A DNA stretch of 57,457 nt from an uncultured Collinsella sp. (GTDB taxonomy: Bacteria > Actinomycetota > Coriobacteriia > Coriobacteriales > Coriobacteriaceae), in NCBI GenBank assembly GCA_900541055.1, contig UQHZ01000013.1:1-57457 (forward strand). Reading direction: 5' to 3'. The notes below the pieces were generated by a model. That model did no database searches. It saw only the letters and a list, made by a program, of their open reading frames with translations, and was not told where the DNA came from. Below are positions 6,973 to 14,952 of this stretch, one piece after another (position 1 is the first letter of the stretch; every line of letters begins with the position of its first letter). The position numbers and the translations under genes were made by a program.

Positions 6973-7030
6973 GCGTTGGCACGCAGGTGCCAAGACGGTA
7001 GGGTGCGTCTTTGCACCTGCGTGCCAACGC
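6973..7030 (-). promoter_or_regulatory. Leader hairpin with conserved loop, copy 2 (kdgK)
   Basis: A perfect 18-bp inverted repeat, GCGTTGGCACGCAGGTGC at 6973-6990 and its complement at 7013-7030, encloses a 22-nt loop almost identical to that at 3627-3648. Inside the loop AAGACG can pair with CGTCTT, exposing GTAGGGTG. It lies downstream of the predicted kdgK start site and 43 bp before the start codon. Confidence 0.75.
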
Positions 7031-7032
7031 TC

Positions 7033-7078
7033 GCCGAAATCGGTTTACGAAATCGGTTTCGTTTCGAGTTGTAGTATA
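7033..7078 (-). promoter_or_regulatory. kdgK promoter with two overlapping LacI-type operators
   Basis: CCGAAATCGGTTT (7034-7046) and ACGAAATCGGTTTCGT (7047-7062) are abutting LacI-family operator copies. A minus-strand -10 (TATACT, 7078-7073) lies just upstream, with a weak -35 (TTGCAA) about 15 bp further. The regulator gene begins 87 bp away on the other strand, so the operators could also serve autoregulation. Confidence 0.8.
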
Positions 7079-7164
7079 CTCACCTACAGCGTTTTGCAAC
7101 CGAGATTTTTAAAAAAATGCCTAAAATGGCTCAGATCGCCGACAATTGGGAAACGGGGTGCGTT

Positions 7165-8187
7165 ATGGCGCAGATGAGAATCAAGGACATTGCCGCCGAG
7201 GCGGGCGTGAGTCCGGCCACGGTCTCGCGCTACCTCAACAACCGCCCCGGGCAAATGACCGAGGAGACCCGTGCTCGCATCGCGGCAGTTATCGAGCGCA
7301 CCGGCTATCGCCCACGTGCCGCCGCGCGCAATCTGCGCAGCTCGCGTACGAACCTCATCGGTGTGATTCTGGCTGACATCGCCAACCCGTTCTTCAGCGC
7401 CATGCTCGAAGGGCTTTCCGCCAGCGCCGCCGCGCGCGGCTGCTCGCTCATGACGGCCATTAGCGGCAACGACCCCGCAAAGGAAGCAGAGTCGCTCACC
7501 AGGCTTATCGATGCCGGCGTGGACGGCCTGGTCGTCAACACCTGCGGAGGCAATGACGAGGCGATCGCCGCGGCAGCGGGACGCCTGCCCGTTGTGCTGC
7601 TCGACCGCGATGTTGCCGATGGCGGTGTCGATCTGGTGACATCTAACAACCGTGAGCTGGTTGCCGGGTTGGTCGACGAGCTCGCTGTTGCGGGCAGCGA
7701 GCGCCTGTGCCTGCTCACCGAGGCAAGCGACGACAGTCCCGTGCGTCGAGAGCGCGCCGAGGCCTTTGCCGACGAGCTTTCGCGACGCGGCCTTGCGGGC
7801 GAGGTCGTCACCCTGGCCGACGGTGGCGCCACGGGCGTTGGCCGTTTGGACGAGACCATCCGCGGCTATGCGGGCAAAAAACTCGGCCTCATTGCCGTCA
7901 ACGGCCTGGTCTTCCTGCGTCTGACCGAGGCGCTGGCGCAGCTTGGTCCCTCGCTGCCGGCGGGGCTCAAGATCGCGACGTTTGACGACTACCCCTGGAA
8001 CCATGTGCTCTTTGGCGGCGTCACCACGGCAGCGCAAGACACCCTCACCATTGCCGAGCGCGTAGTCGAGCGTCTGTCCGAGCGCATCGACGTCGTCACC
8101 ACCACGGTGGGCGAGGCCGCAAAGCTCGCCCCCAAGCGCATCGAGGTTCCCGGCCACATCGAACACCGCGCCTCGACCTCGCGCTAG
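7165..8187 (+). CDS. LacI-family transcriptional repressor, likely of the KDG genes
   Basis: A 340-aa regulator. The start at 7165 (MAQMRIKDIAAEAGV) follows GGGGTG; 7174 is an alternative. Residues 4-25 are the LacI helix-turn-helix (IKDIAAEAGVSPATVSRYLN), followed by the hinge region (GYRPRAAARNLRSSRTNLIGV) and a periplasmic-binding-protein-like effector domain (ADIANPFFSAMLEGL, FDDYPWNHVLFGG). It is divergent from kdgK and nearest to the paired operators at 7034-7062; a third operator lies before the YczE-like gene. The effector is probably a KDG-pathway intermediate, which is inference from context. Confidence 0.9.
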   Translation: MAQMRIKDIAAEAGVSPATVSRYLNNRPGQMTEETRARIAAVIERTGYRPRAAARNLRSSRTNLIGVILADIANPFFSAMLEGLSASAAARGCSLMTAISGNDPAKEAESLTRLIDAGVDGLVVNTCGGNDEAIAAAAGRLPVVLLDRDVADGGVDLVTSNNRELVAGLVDELAVAGSERLCLLTEASDDSPVRRERAEAFADELSRRGLAGEVVTLADGGATGVGRLDETIRGYAGKKLGLIAVNGLVFLRLTEALAQLGPSLPAGLKIATFDDYPWNHVLFGGVTTAAQDTLTIAERVVERLSERIDVVTTTVGEAAKLAPKRIEVPGHIEHRASTSR

Positions 8188-8240
8188 CCGCTCGTTCGCA
8201 ACTGCCTGTTCGCGCACGTTTTTTGAGCGCTTGATACGCT

Positions 8241-8274
8241 TTAACCCTGCGGAAACATTTTTCTGCGATAGTAT
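8241..8274 (+). promoter_or_regulatory. glnA promoter with a GlnR-type box
   Basis: TTAAC-CCTGCG-GAAAC (8241-8256) fits the actinobacterial GlnR box GTNAC-n6-GAAAC except at its first base. It overlaps the expected -35 position of a -10-like TAGTAT at 8269-8274. An activator site overlapping the -35 is the normal GlnR arrangement. A GlnR-like regulator is encoded just after glnA. Confidence 0.65.
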
Positions 8275-8321
8275 CTGCGATATAGACCAGTCGAAACCCG
8301 CCCGAAAGAAAGGGGAGCGAC

Positions 8322-9659
8322 ATGAACCAGCAGAACATCGATTACGTACTCCGCTCCGTAGAGCAGCGTGACATCCGCTTTGTGCGTCTGTGGTTTGTCG
8401 ACATTCTCGGCCGCCTCAAGAACTTTGCCATTAGCCCCGAGGACCTCGAGGTCGCTTTTGAGGAGGGTATTGGCTTTGACGGCTCCGCCATCGAGGGCTT
8501 TGCCACGCCCGAGGAAGCCGACATGCTGGCGTTTCCCGATGCTTCGACCTTCCAGATTTTGCCGTGGCGCCCGAGCCACAACGGCGTCGCCCGCGTGTTC
8601 TGCGACGTGTGTACCCCCGACCGCAAGCCCTTCGCCGGCGACCCGCGCGATGCCCTGCGCCGCATGTTCTACAAGGCCGAAAAGGCCGGCTATCTGCTCA
8701 ACGTGGGCGCCGAGCTGGAGTATTACTATTTCCCCGACGAGCACACCCCCGAGCCGCTCGACAACGTGGGCTACTTCGATCTTTCGGTGAGTGACGCCGC
8801 CCGCGACCTGCGCCGCAACACGGTCCTCACGCTCGAGAAGATGTCCGTGCCCGTGGAGTACACCTTCCACGCCGCCGGCCGCTCGCAGCACGGTATGAGC
8901 CTGCGCCATGCCGAGGCCCTGAGCATGTCCGACGCCATCACCACGGCCAAACTCATCATTAAGCAGCAGGCTTACGAGAGCGGGTGCCACGCCTCCTTTA
9001 TGCCCAAGCCGTTGGCGGGCGAGGACGGCAGCGCTATGTTCCTGTGCCAGTCGCTATTCGATCACGACGGCAACAACGTCTTTTGGGGCGAGGACGACGA
9101 GAAGTACCATCTTTCCGACATCGCCAAACACTACATGGCCGGCATTCTGGCACACGCGCGCGAGATTAGCGCCATCACCAACCCCACGGTTAACTCGTAC
9201 AAGCGCATCACCACGGGTGGCGACTCCGTGCCGCAGTACGCCACGTGGGGCCTGCGCAACCGCGCGAGCATGGTCCGCATCCCGGTCTACAAGCCCGGCA
9301 AGCAGCTGTCCACGCGCATCGAGCTGCGCAGCCCCGACCCCATGGCCAACCCGTACCTGGTCAACGCCGTCACGCTGGCGGCCGGTCTGGACGGCATCGA
9401 GCGCAAGCTGGAGCTCCCGCCCGAGGCAACGGCCGAGACGCTCAAGCTCACCGACCGTCAGATGGTCGAGGCCGGCTACACGCCGCTGCCGCGTTCGCTC
9501 AAAGAGGCGCTCGACGTGTTTGAGGGCTCGCAGTTTATGAAGGATGCCCTCGGCGAGCACATCCACAGCTTCTTCCTCAAAAAGAAGCGCGACGAGTGGC
9601 ATAAGTTTGAGTCTACGATCACCGAGTGGGAGATCAAGCACTACCTGGCGAACTCCTAA
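8322..9659 (+). CDS. glnA: Glutamine synthetase, type I-alpha
   Basis: A 445-aa cytoplasmic enzyme making glutamine from glutamate, ammonia and ATP. The start follows GAAAGGGGAGCGAC. Recognisable are the beta-grasp start (VRLWFVDILGRLKNFAI), the latch GFDGSAIEGFA, metal-ligand strand GAELEYYYFP, the HQMSL-like GRSQHGMSLRHAEAL segment, the NPTVNSYKR glutamate loop and the arginine flap RNRASMVRIP. The length and the lack of the C-terminal 25-residue insert and adenylylation tyrosine place it in the GSI-alpha group, which is controlled by feedback and transcription rather than adenylylation. A GlnR-like box precedes it and the regulator gene follows by 50 bp. Confidence 0.96.
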   Translation: MNQQNIDYVLRSVEQRDIRFVRLWFVDILGRLKNFAISPEDLEVAFEEGIGFDGSAIEGFATPEEADMLAFPDASTFQILPWRPSHNGVARVFCDVCTPDRKPFAGDPRDALRRMFYKAEKAGYLLNVGAELEYYYFPDEHTPEPLDNVGYFDLSVSDAARDLRRNTVLTLEKMSVPVEYTFHAAGRSQHGMSLRHAEALSMSDAITTAKLIIKQQAYESGCHASFMPKPLAGEDGSAMFLCQSLFDHDGNNVFWGEDDEKYHLSDIAKHYMAGILAHAREISAITNPTVNSYKRITTGGDSVPQYATWGLRNRASMVRIPVYKPGKQLSTRIELRSPDPMANPYLVNAVTLAAGLDGIERKLELPPEATAETLKLTDRQMVEAGYTPLPRSLKEALDVFEGSQFMKDALGEHIHSFFLKKKRDEWHKFESTITEWEIKHYLANS

Positions 9660-9709
9660 TCGCGCTGACTTGTTCCAGTACGATTGAGCTCATTTCTTTG
9701 GAGGCCGAT

Positions 9710-10372
9710 ATGTCCGAAAAGAGTGCCCTGTTCATGGCGCGCACGACGCGCTTCCACGAGTTTGCCCGCAGCTTGACGACCACCCTGGGTGTCGAGGTGA
9801 GCCTGGCAACCCCCGATTCGCCGACTGCGGCGCACGACTTTGACCTGCTGATTCTCGATTCCGATGGCATCCGCAGCGACCGCATCGATCAGATTGCCAA
9901 GTGGCTTGACGATCGTGGCGGCGTCCCCATGCTGGTGATCGTCGACGATGAGGCCCTTGGCACCCTGCGCCTGCCCAATCACGCGCATGCCGACTTTGTG
10001 TGCCCCACGGCGACGCCCAACGAGCTCAAGGCTCGCGCACAGCGCCTGATGGGCGAGGAGGAGACCGTCACCGCCGACGATGTGCTCAACATCGATAACC
10101 TCGAGATCAACCTGGCTACTTATCAGGTGACGCTCGATGATGAGCCCATCGACCTGACGCTGATGGAGTACTCGCTGCTGAGCTTTTTGGCGACGCACCC
10201 CAACCGCGCCTACAGCCGCGAGGTGCTGCTGCACCGCGTGTGGGGCTTTGAGTACTGCGGCGGCACGCGCACCGTCGACGTGCACATTCGACGCATCCGC
10301 TCCAAGGTGGGCCCGCAGATCGCGGCGCACATCACCACCGTCCGCGGCGTGGGCTATCTATTTAAGGACTAG
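9710..10372 (+). CDS. glnR: GlnR-like orphan response regulator (OmpR/PhoB winged helix)
   Basis: A 220-aa regulator. The start at 9710 (MSEKSALF) follows GGAGG. The N-terminal receiver keeps an Asp at the usual phosphorylation site (DLLILDSDG) but lacks the acidic N-terminal pair, and the conserved Lys region reads FVCPTATPNEL, so normal phosphotransfer is doubtful. The C-terminal winged helix (LTLMEYSLLSFLATHP, VLLHRVWGFEYCGGTRTVDVHIRRIRSK) resembles Streptomyces GlnR closely. No histidine kinase is nearby. Together with the box before glnA this makes a nitrogen regulator the best call; a generic OmpR-family regulator is the alternative. Confidence 0.75.
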   Translation: MSEKSALFMARTTRFHEFARSLTTTLGVEVSLATPDSPTAAHDFDLLILDSDGIRSDRIDQIAKWLDDRGGVPMLVIVDDEALGTLRLPNHAHADFVCPTATPNELKARAQRLMGEEETVTADDVLNIDNLEINLATYQVTLDDEPIDLTLMEYSLLSFLATHPNRAYSREVLLHRVWGFEYCGGTRTVDVHIRRIRSKVGPQIAAHITTVRGVGYLFKD

Positions 10373-10376
10373 ATTT

Positions 10377-10409
10377 CCACCACAAAGGGGACAGGCACTT
10401 TTGTGGTGG
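10377..10409. repeat. 33-bp palindromic element, family A
   Basis: CCACCACAAA and TTTGTGGTGG arms (one mismatch inside) enclose GGGGACAGGCAC. It begins five bases after the glnR stop. Other copies lie at 26367, 26514, 27470 and 38200. Confidence 0.85.
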
Positions 10410-10527
10410 TTTTGACGCAGGTACGGATTCCTTTCGGGTCTGCGGCAGAACTTAAGCCTTCCTAAAAGATTGCGTTCTCATACACGTACGCCCGCATATT
10501 GGGGTACAACTCAACGTGAACAATGAT

Positions 10528-10557
10528 GGCCCGCCACATGTTTGGCGGGCCTTTGGT
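10528..10557 (+). terminator. Hairpin upstream of htrA
   Basis: GGCCCGCC (10528-10535) and GGCGGGCC (10544-10551) pair perfectly around 8 nt and are followed by TTTGGTTATTT. It lies 30 bp before the htrA start, so it may end glnR transcription or attenuate entry into htrA. Confidence 0.6.
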
Positions 10558-10580
10558 TATTTGACGAAAGGATCGCAGCT

Positions 10581-12047
10581 ATGAGCGAGTACGATTCCCA
10601 GCGTCCCCAGGATGCGGGCAACGCCGGCGAGACCCAGCAGCAGCCGCGCGTGCAGGTGGAGTCGACGCCTGCCGGCAGCAATATTCCCTACGTGCAGGCC
10701 TACGACACGCAGACCGGCAAGCCGCTGGGCGGTGCGCAGGTCGTGAACAAGCACACGGTGGTCAAGACCAAGACCAAAAAGCTGCCGATTTTCATTACAG
10801 CGCTCGCCGGCTGCGCCTGCGGCGCCCTGTTGGTCATCGCGCTCATTATGAGCGGCACGCTCGATATCGGTGGCGGCAAGAATGCCGTGACGGCGGGTGC
10901 TGCGGGTTCGTCGACGCAAAAGATCACGATTGATTCCGAGGACACCACGCTGGCCGAGGCCGTTTCCGCCAAGGCCCTGCCCTCCGTCGTTTCCATCACT
11001 GCCACTTCGAGCGGCAGCCAGAATGGCTCGCTTTCGCAGTCTGCTGACGAGTCGGATGGCTCGGGCAGCGTCGGTTCGGGCGTGGTGCTCGATACCGAGG
11101 GCCACATCCTCACCAACAACCACGTGGTCGATGGTTACGACCAGTACGTGGTGACCATGGACGACGGCACCACCTATGAGGCCGAGTTCGTGGGCAACGA
11201 CGCCTCGAGCGACCTGGCCGTCATCAAGCTCAAGGACGCCGATGCCTCCAAGCTCACGCCGATCGAGATCGGTGATTCCTCCAAGCTCAACGTGGGCGAG
11301 TGGGTCATGGCGATCGGCTCGCCGTTCGGCAACGAGCAGTCTGTCTCCACCGGTATCGTCTCGGCGCTCTACCGCTCCACAGCCATGAGCTCTACCAGCG
11401 GCAACACTATCTACGCCAACATGATCCAGACCGATGCCGCCATCAACCCGGGCAACTCCGGTGGCGCGCTCGTCAACGACAACGGTGAGCTGGTGGGTAT
11501 CAACTCGCTTATCGAGAGCTATTCGGGCTCCAGCTCGGGCGTGGGCTTTGCCATTCCGGTCAACTACGCCAAGAACATTGCCGACCAGATTATCGACGGC
11601 AAGACGCCGGTGCATCCGTACATGGGCGCCACGCTTTCGAGCGTCAATGCGCTCAACGCTCGCACCAACAAGCTGAGCACCGATAGCGGCGCGTATGTGG
11701 CGAGCGTCGTCGAGGACGGTCCTGCCGCCAAGGCCGGCATTCAGGAGGGCGACGTCATCACCAAGCTGGGCGACGACGAGATCACGAGCGCCGATGGCCT
11801 GATCATCGCACTGCGCAGCCACGAGGTGGGCGAGAAGGTCGAGATCACGCTTATGCGCGGCAAGGAAGAGAAGAAGGTCACGGTTGAGCTGGGCTCTGAC
11901 GAGGAGCTGCAGAACCAGCAGCAGGACGACAGTTCGACCGACACCGGCAACGGCGGTATTACCGACGAGCAGCTGCGCCAGTATCTGGAGGAGCTGTTAG
12001 GCCAGCAGGGCCAGGGCCAGGGTCAAGGCTACGGCCAGGGCTACTAG
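10581..12047 (+). CDS. htrA: HtrA/DegP-like membrane-anchored serine protease
   Basis: A 488-aa envelope protease. The start at 10581 follows GAAAGGATC. A charged, Pro/Gln-rich cytoplasmic head of about 70 residues is followed by one membrane segment (FITALAGCACGALLVIALIM). The trypsin-like domain has His181 (NNHVVDG), Asp211 (SSDLAVIKL) and Ser293 (NPGNSGGAL). A PDZ domain (about residues 345-440) contains GPAAKAGIQEGDVI. The tail is Gln/Gly-rich (LGQQGQGQGQGYGQGY). The layout is that of actinobacterial and Gram-positive HtrA proteins that degrade or chaperone misfolded exported proteins. It is monocistronic with a strong terminator. Confidence 0.93.
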   Translation: MSEYDSQRPQDAGNAGETQQQPRVQVESTPAGSNIPYVQAYDTQTGKPLGGAQVVNKHTVVKTKTKKLPIFITALAGCACGALLVIALIMSGTLDIGGGKNAVTAGAAGSSTQKITIDSEDTTLAEAVSAKALPSVVSITATSSGSQNGSLSQSADESDGSGSVGSGVVLDTEGHILTNNHVVDGYDQYVVTMDDGTTYEAEFVGNDASSDLAVIKLKDADASKLTPIEIGDSSKLNVGEWVMAIGSPFGNEQSVSTGIVSALYRSTAMSSTSGNTIYANMIQTDAAINPGNSGGALVNDNGELVGINSLIESYSGSSSGVGFAIPVNYAKNIADQIIDGKTPVHPYMGATLSSVNALNARTNKLSTDSGAYVASVVEDGPAAKAGIQEGDVITKLGDDEITSADGLIIALRSHEVGEKVEITLMRGKEEKKVTVELGSDEELQNQQQDDSSTDTGNGGITDEQLRQYLEELLGQQGQGQGQGYGQGY

Positions 12048-12073
12048 CGAGCCGTTTCGCATATGCCGAAGCC

Positions 12074-12118
12074 AGAGGGGCTGTCCCGCCAAGTGTGGGA
12101 CAGCCCCTCTTTTCTTAT
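12074..12118 (+). terminator. Intrinsic terminator of htrA
   Basis: AGGGGCTGTCCC and GGGACAGCCCCT form a perfect stem with a 9-nt loop, followed by CTTTTCTTATT. Confidence 0.95.
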
Positions 12119-12149
12119 TGATCCGTTGGGGACGGAGGAAAACGGATCA
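12119..12149. repeat. 31-bp palindromic element, family D
   Basis: TGATCCGTT and AACGGATCA arms enclose GGGGACGGAGGAA. It immediately follows the htrA terminator. Twenty-two bases recur in reverse orientation at 20514-20535, inside the end of an ABC transporter gene. Confidence 0.75.
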
Positions 12150-12296
12150 TTTAGAAATGGCAAGGGCATGGTTTGATCGCCGGATCAGCCCCGGTCCGTC
12201 GGCTGCCGATTCGGTGCGGTTCGAAAGGGCTATTCGGCGCCATGGTGACCGGTGGTACTCTAGTATCCGTTTGAAATCGAGCGAAGGAGTGCCGCT

Positions 12297-14525
12297 ATGG
12301 AGCAATCGAGCCTGTTTGGTGACGGCGTGGACATCGATACCGAAACGCCCGCGAGTGCGGATGCCGCTGCACCGGCCGATGCCCGTGCCCAGGCGGCAGC
12401 GCGCGCGGCCGAGCTGCGCCACGAGCTCGACTACCACGCCTATCGCTACTACATGCTCGATGCACCCGAGATCACGGACGCCGCCTTTGACAAAATGCTT
12501 GTTGAGCTGCAGGAAATCGAGGCGACCTACCCCGACCTGGTGACGCCCGACAGCTATGCCCAGCGCGTGGGCGGCTACGTGAGCGAGCAGTTTACGCCGG
12601 TCACGCACATGGCGCGCATGTATTCCATGGACGATGCCATGGATCTGGACGAGCTCGACGCATGGCTCCAGCGCACTGAGGATGCCCTCGGTGCCGGTAG
12701 CGCCACCTATACCTGCGAGCTTAAGATCGACGGTCTGGGCGTGGCGCTTACCTACCAAAACGGCACCTTCGTACGTGCGGCCACGCGTGGCGACGGCACC
12801 ACGGGCGAGGACGTGTCGCTCAACGTGCGTACCATCAAGGACGTGCCCATGCACCTGTCCGAGCCGGCGCTCGCCCACATGGGCGCCGACCGCGAGCGCA
12901 CCATCGAGGTGCGCGGCGAGGTCTATATGCCCAAGGGCAGCTTTGTTCGTCTGAACGACGAGGCCGATGCCGAGGGGCGCGACCCCTTCGCCAACCCGCG
13001 CAACGCCGCCGCCGGCAGCCTGCGCCAAAAGGACCCCAAGGTCACGGCGCGCCGCGACCTGGCCACCTTTATCTATGCCATCGCCGATACCGATCCGCTG
13101 CACGTTCACAGCCAGCGCGAGTTCCTCGACTGGCTGCGCAGCGCCGGCTTTAGCGTCAACCCCAACGTGGCCCGTTGCGCCACGCCGGCCGAAGTCCACG
13201 AGTTCTGTGCCCAGGCGCTCGAACATCGCGGTGACCTGGACTATGACATCGATGGCGTGGTCGTAAAGGTCGATAGCTTCCAGCAGCAGCTCGACCTGGG
13301 CTTTACCGCCCGCGCACCGCGCTGGGCCATTGCCTTTAAGTTCCCGCCCGAGGAAAAGCAGACCGTCCTGCGCGAGATTCGCATCCAGGTGGGCCGCACC
13401 GGTGTGCTCACGCCGGTCGCCGAGTTCGACCCGGTGACGGTCGCCGGCTCCACCATCGCGCGCGCCACACTGCACAACATCGACGAGATCCGTCGCAAAA
13501 ACGTGCGCGAGGGCGACACCATCATCGTGCACAAGGCGGGTGATGTAATTCCCGAGGTCGTGGGTCCGGTGCTCGACAAGCGTCCAGCCGATTCGGTCGA
13601 CTGGCGCATGCCCGAGGTCTGCCCCGTGTGCGGTAGCCCCGTGGTCCACGAGGACGGCGAGGTTGCCTACCGCTGCGTCTCCATCGACTGCCCCGCACAA
13701 CTCAAGGAGCGCCTGCTTCACTGGGTGAGCCGTGGCTGCATGGACGTCGACGGCCTAGGCGACGAGATCGTCGACAAGATGATCGTCGCCGGCCTGATTC
13801 ACGACGTCGCGGACTTCTACCAGCTCACGGTTGATGACATCGCCGGACTGGACACAGGGCGCACCTATGCCAGCTCCAACAGCAAAAAGGGCGTCAAGAA
13901 GGGCGATCCTATTCCGGTGGGCCTCAAGACGGCTGAGAAAATCATCGCCGAGCTCAACAAGTCCAAGAGCCAGCCGCTCGGTCGCGTGCTGTTTGCCCTG
14001 GGCATCCGCCACGTGGGCAAGAGCGTGGGCGAGGTCATCGCCGAGCGATTCCTGTCGATCGACAAGCTCATCTTGGCGAGCGAAGAGGACATCGCCGAGT
14101 GCGAGGGCATCGGTCCCAAGATTGCGGCGAGCGTCAAGCAGTTCCTGGCCGTGCCCGAGAACCTTGCCGTGCTGGAACGTCTGCGCCAAGCGGGCCTTTC
14201 GCTCGAGGTCGACTTGGGCGCCGCGCACGCGCAAGCCGCAGCCGACGCTGGCGTGGCAGGCGAGCTCGCCGACGCACAGCCACTCGCGGGTCTGACCTTC
14301 GTGCTCACCGGCACGCTCGTCAACCGCACCCGCGACGAGGCGGGTGCGGCGCTCAAGGTGCTCGGTGCCAAGGTTTCGGGCAGTGTTTCAAAGAAGACGA
14401 GCTATCTGGTCGCCGGCCCCAAAGCGGGCTCCAAGCTCACCAAGGCCGAGCAGCTGGGCGTGCCCGTGTTGGATGAGGCGGCACTTGAACAGATTTTGGC
14501 GACGGGTAGGGTCCCGGAGGCATAA
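12297..14525 (+). CDS. ligA: NAD-dependent DNA ligase
   Basis: A 742-aa enzyme sealing nicks in replication and repair. The start follows AAGGAG. The adenylation domain has the nucleotidyl Lys143 (CELKIDGLG) and the later GVVVKVDSF and WAIAFKFPPEE motifs. An OB fold follows (VGRTGVLTPVAEFDPV), then a four-Cys zinc finger (CPVCGSPV with CVSIDCPAQ), helix-hairpin-helix repeats around IGPKIAASVKQF, and a C-terminal BRCT domain (GLTFVLTGTLVNRTRDEA). All parts of a full-length bacterial LigA are present; the first 30 residues are a variable extension. A hairpin terminator follows. Confidence 0.97.
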   Translation: MEQSSLFGDGVDIDTETPASADAAAPADARAQAAARAAELRHELDYHAYRYYMLDAPEITDAAFDKMLVELQEIEATYPDLVTPDSYAQRVGGYVSEQFTPVTHMARMYSMDDAMDLDELDAWLQRTEDALGAGSATYTCELKIDGLGVALTYQNGTFVRAATRGDGTTGEDVSLNVRTIKDVPMHLSEPALAHMGADRERTIEVRGEVYMPKGSFVRLNDEADAEGRDPFANPRNAAAGSLRQKDPKVTARRDLATFIYAIADTDPLHVHSQREFLDWLRSAGFSVNPNVARCATPAEVHEFCAQALEHRGDLDYDIDGVVVKVDSFQQQLDLGFTARAPRWAIAFKFPPEEKQTVLREIRIQVGRTGVLTPVAEFDPVTVAGSTIARATLHNIDEIRRKNVREGDTIIVHKAGDVIPEVVGPVLDKRPADSVDWRMPEVCPVCGSPVVHEDGEVAYRCVSIDCPAQLKERLLHWVSRGCMDVDGLGDEIVDKMIVAGLIHDVADFYQLTVDDIAGLDTGRTYASSNSKKGVKKGDPIPVGLKTAEKIIAELNKSKSQPLGRVLFALGIRHVGKSVGEVIAERFLSIDKLILASEEDIAECEGIGPKIAASVKQFLAVPENLAVLERLRQAGLSLEVDLGAAHAQAAADAGVAGELADAQPLAGLTFVLTGTLVNRTRDEAGAALKVLGAKVSGSVSKKTSYLVAGPKAGSKLTKAEQLGVPVLDEAALEQILATGRVPEA

Positions 14526-14531
14526 TGATTT

Positions 14532-14572
14532 GTTGAGGAACTGCGCAGAGGCTCAGTTCCTCAACATCTCCT
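14532..14572. terminator. Hairpin between ligA and the convergent lipoprotein gene
   Basis: GTTGAGGAACTG (14532-14543) pairs with CAGTTCCTCAAC (14554-14565) around 10 nt, then ATCTCCTTATA. It lies directly after ligA and overlaps the last codons of the convergent gene's 3' region, so it may work for both strands. Confidence 0.7.
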
Positions 14573-14947
14573 TATAGTGTTTGCCTGTTCAATTTCGATA
14601 TCGTTTCCCTCGTATGATCCAGATGCGTCTACCGACTCAAAGCGTGAGTAGGAAACTCTTGTCCCAACTTTGATTTGGGAAAGCTTGTCTTTGATTCGGC
14701 CAGATGAGGGGAATGTAATCCGGGTTTGCTTTCCAGCGTCGGTGTAGCGGGGACTGTTGTCTGTTTGGATTACGAGTTCCGTTCCCTCAATAGAATGAAC
14801 GCTGCCGACTCCAAAGACAAGGTAATCATCTCCTCCGCTATAGCGGGCTCTATCTGTGCATGAAGAAACGGATGCAAACATAGCGAAAATCACCAATATC
14901 GTAACCAGGGCAAAGGCCGTGGTGCCATAGCATTTTGATGGTGCCAT
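14561..14947 (-). CDS. Small secreted or lipid-anchored hypothetical protein
   Basis: A 128-aa protein with a hydrophobic signal (FALVTILVIFAMFASVSSC) ending in a Cys that could be a lipobox, although SVSSC is not an ideal one. The mature part (VFGVGSVHSIEGTELVIQTD, then SQIKVGTRVSYSRF) looks like a small beta-barrel or OB-like fold; no family was recognised. The ATG at 14947 lies 5 bases beyond the stop of the upstream gene, and a TTG at 14959 would overlap it, so the two are translationally coupled. Base composition is distinctly AT-richer than the surrounding chromosome. Confidence 0.65.
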   Translation of the reverse strand: MAPSKCYGTTAFALVTILVIFAMFASVSSCTDRARYSGGDDYLVFGVGSVHSIEGTELVIQTDNSPRYTDAGKQTRITFPSSGRIKDKLSQIKVGTRVSYSRFESVDASGSYEGNDIEIEQANTIRRC

Positions 14948-14952
14948 CCGGT

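Noticed and set aside
12147..13721. 524-codon minus-strand frame across ligA
   Set aside because: Antisense shadow of a clearly functional ligA; no ribosome site.
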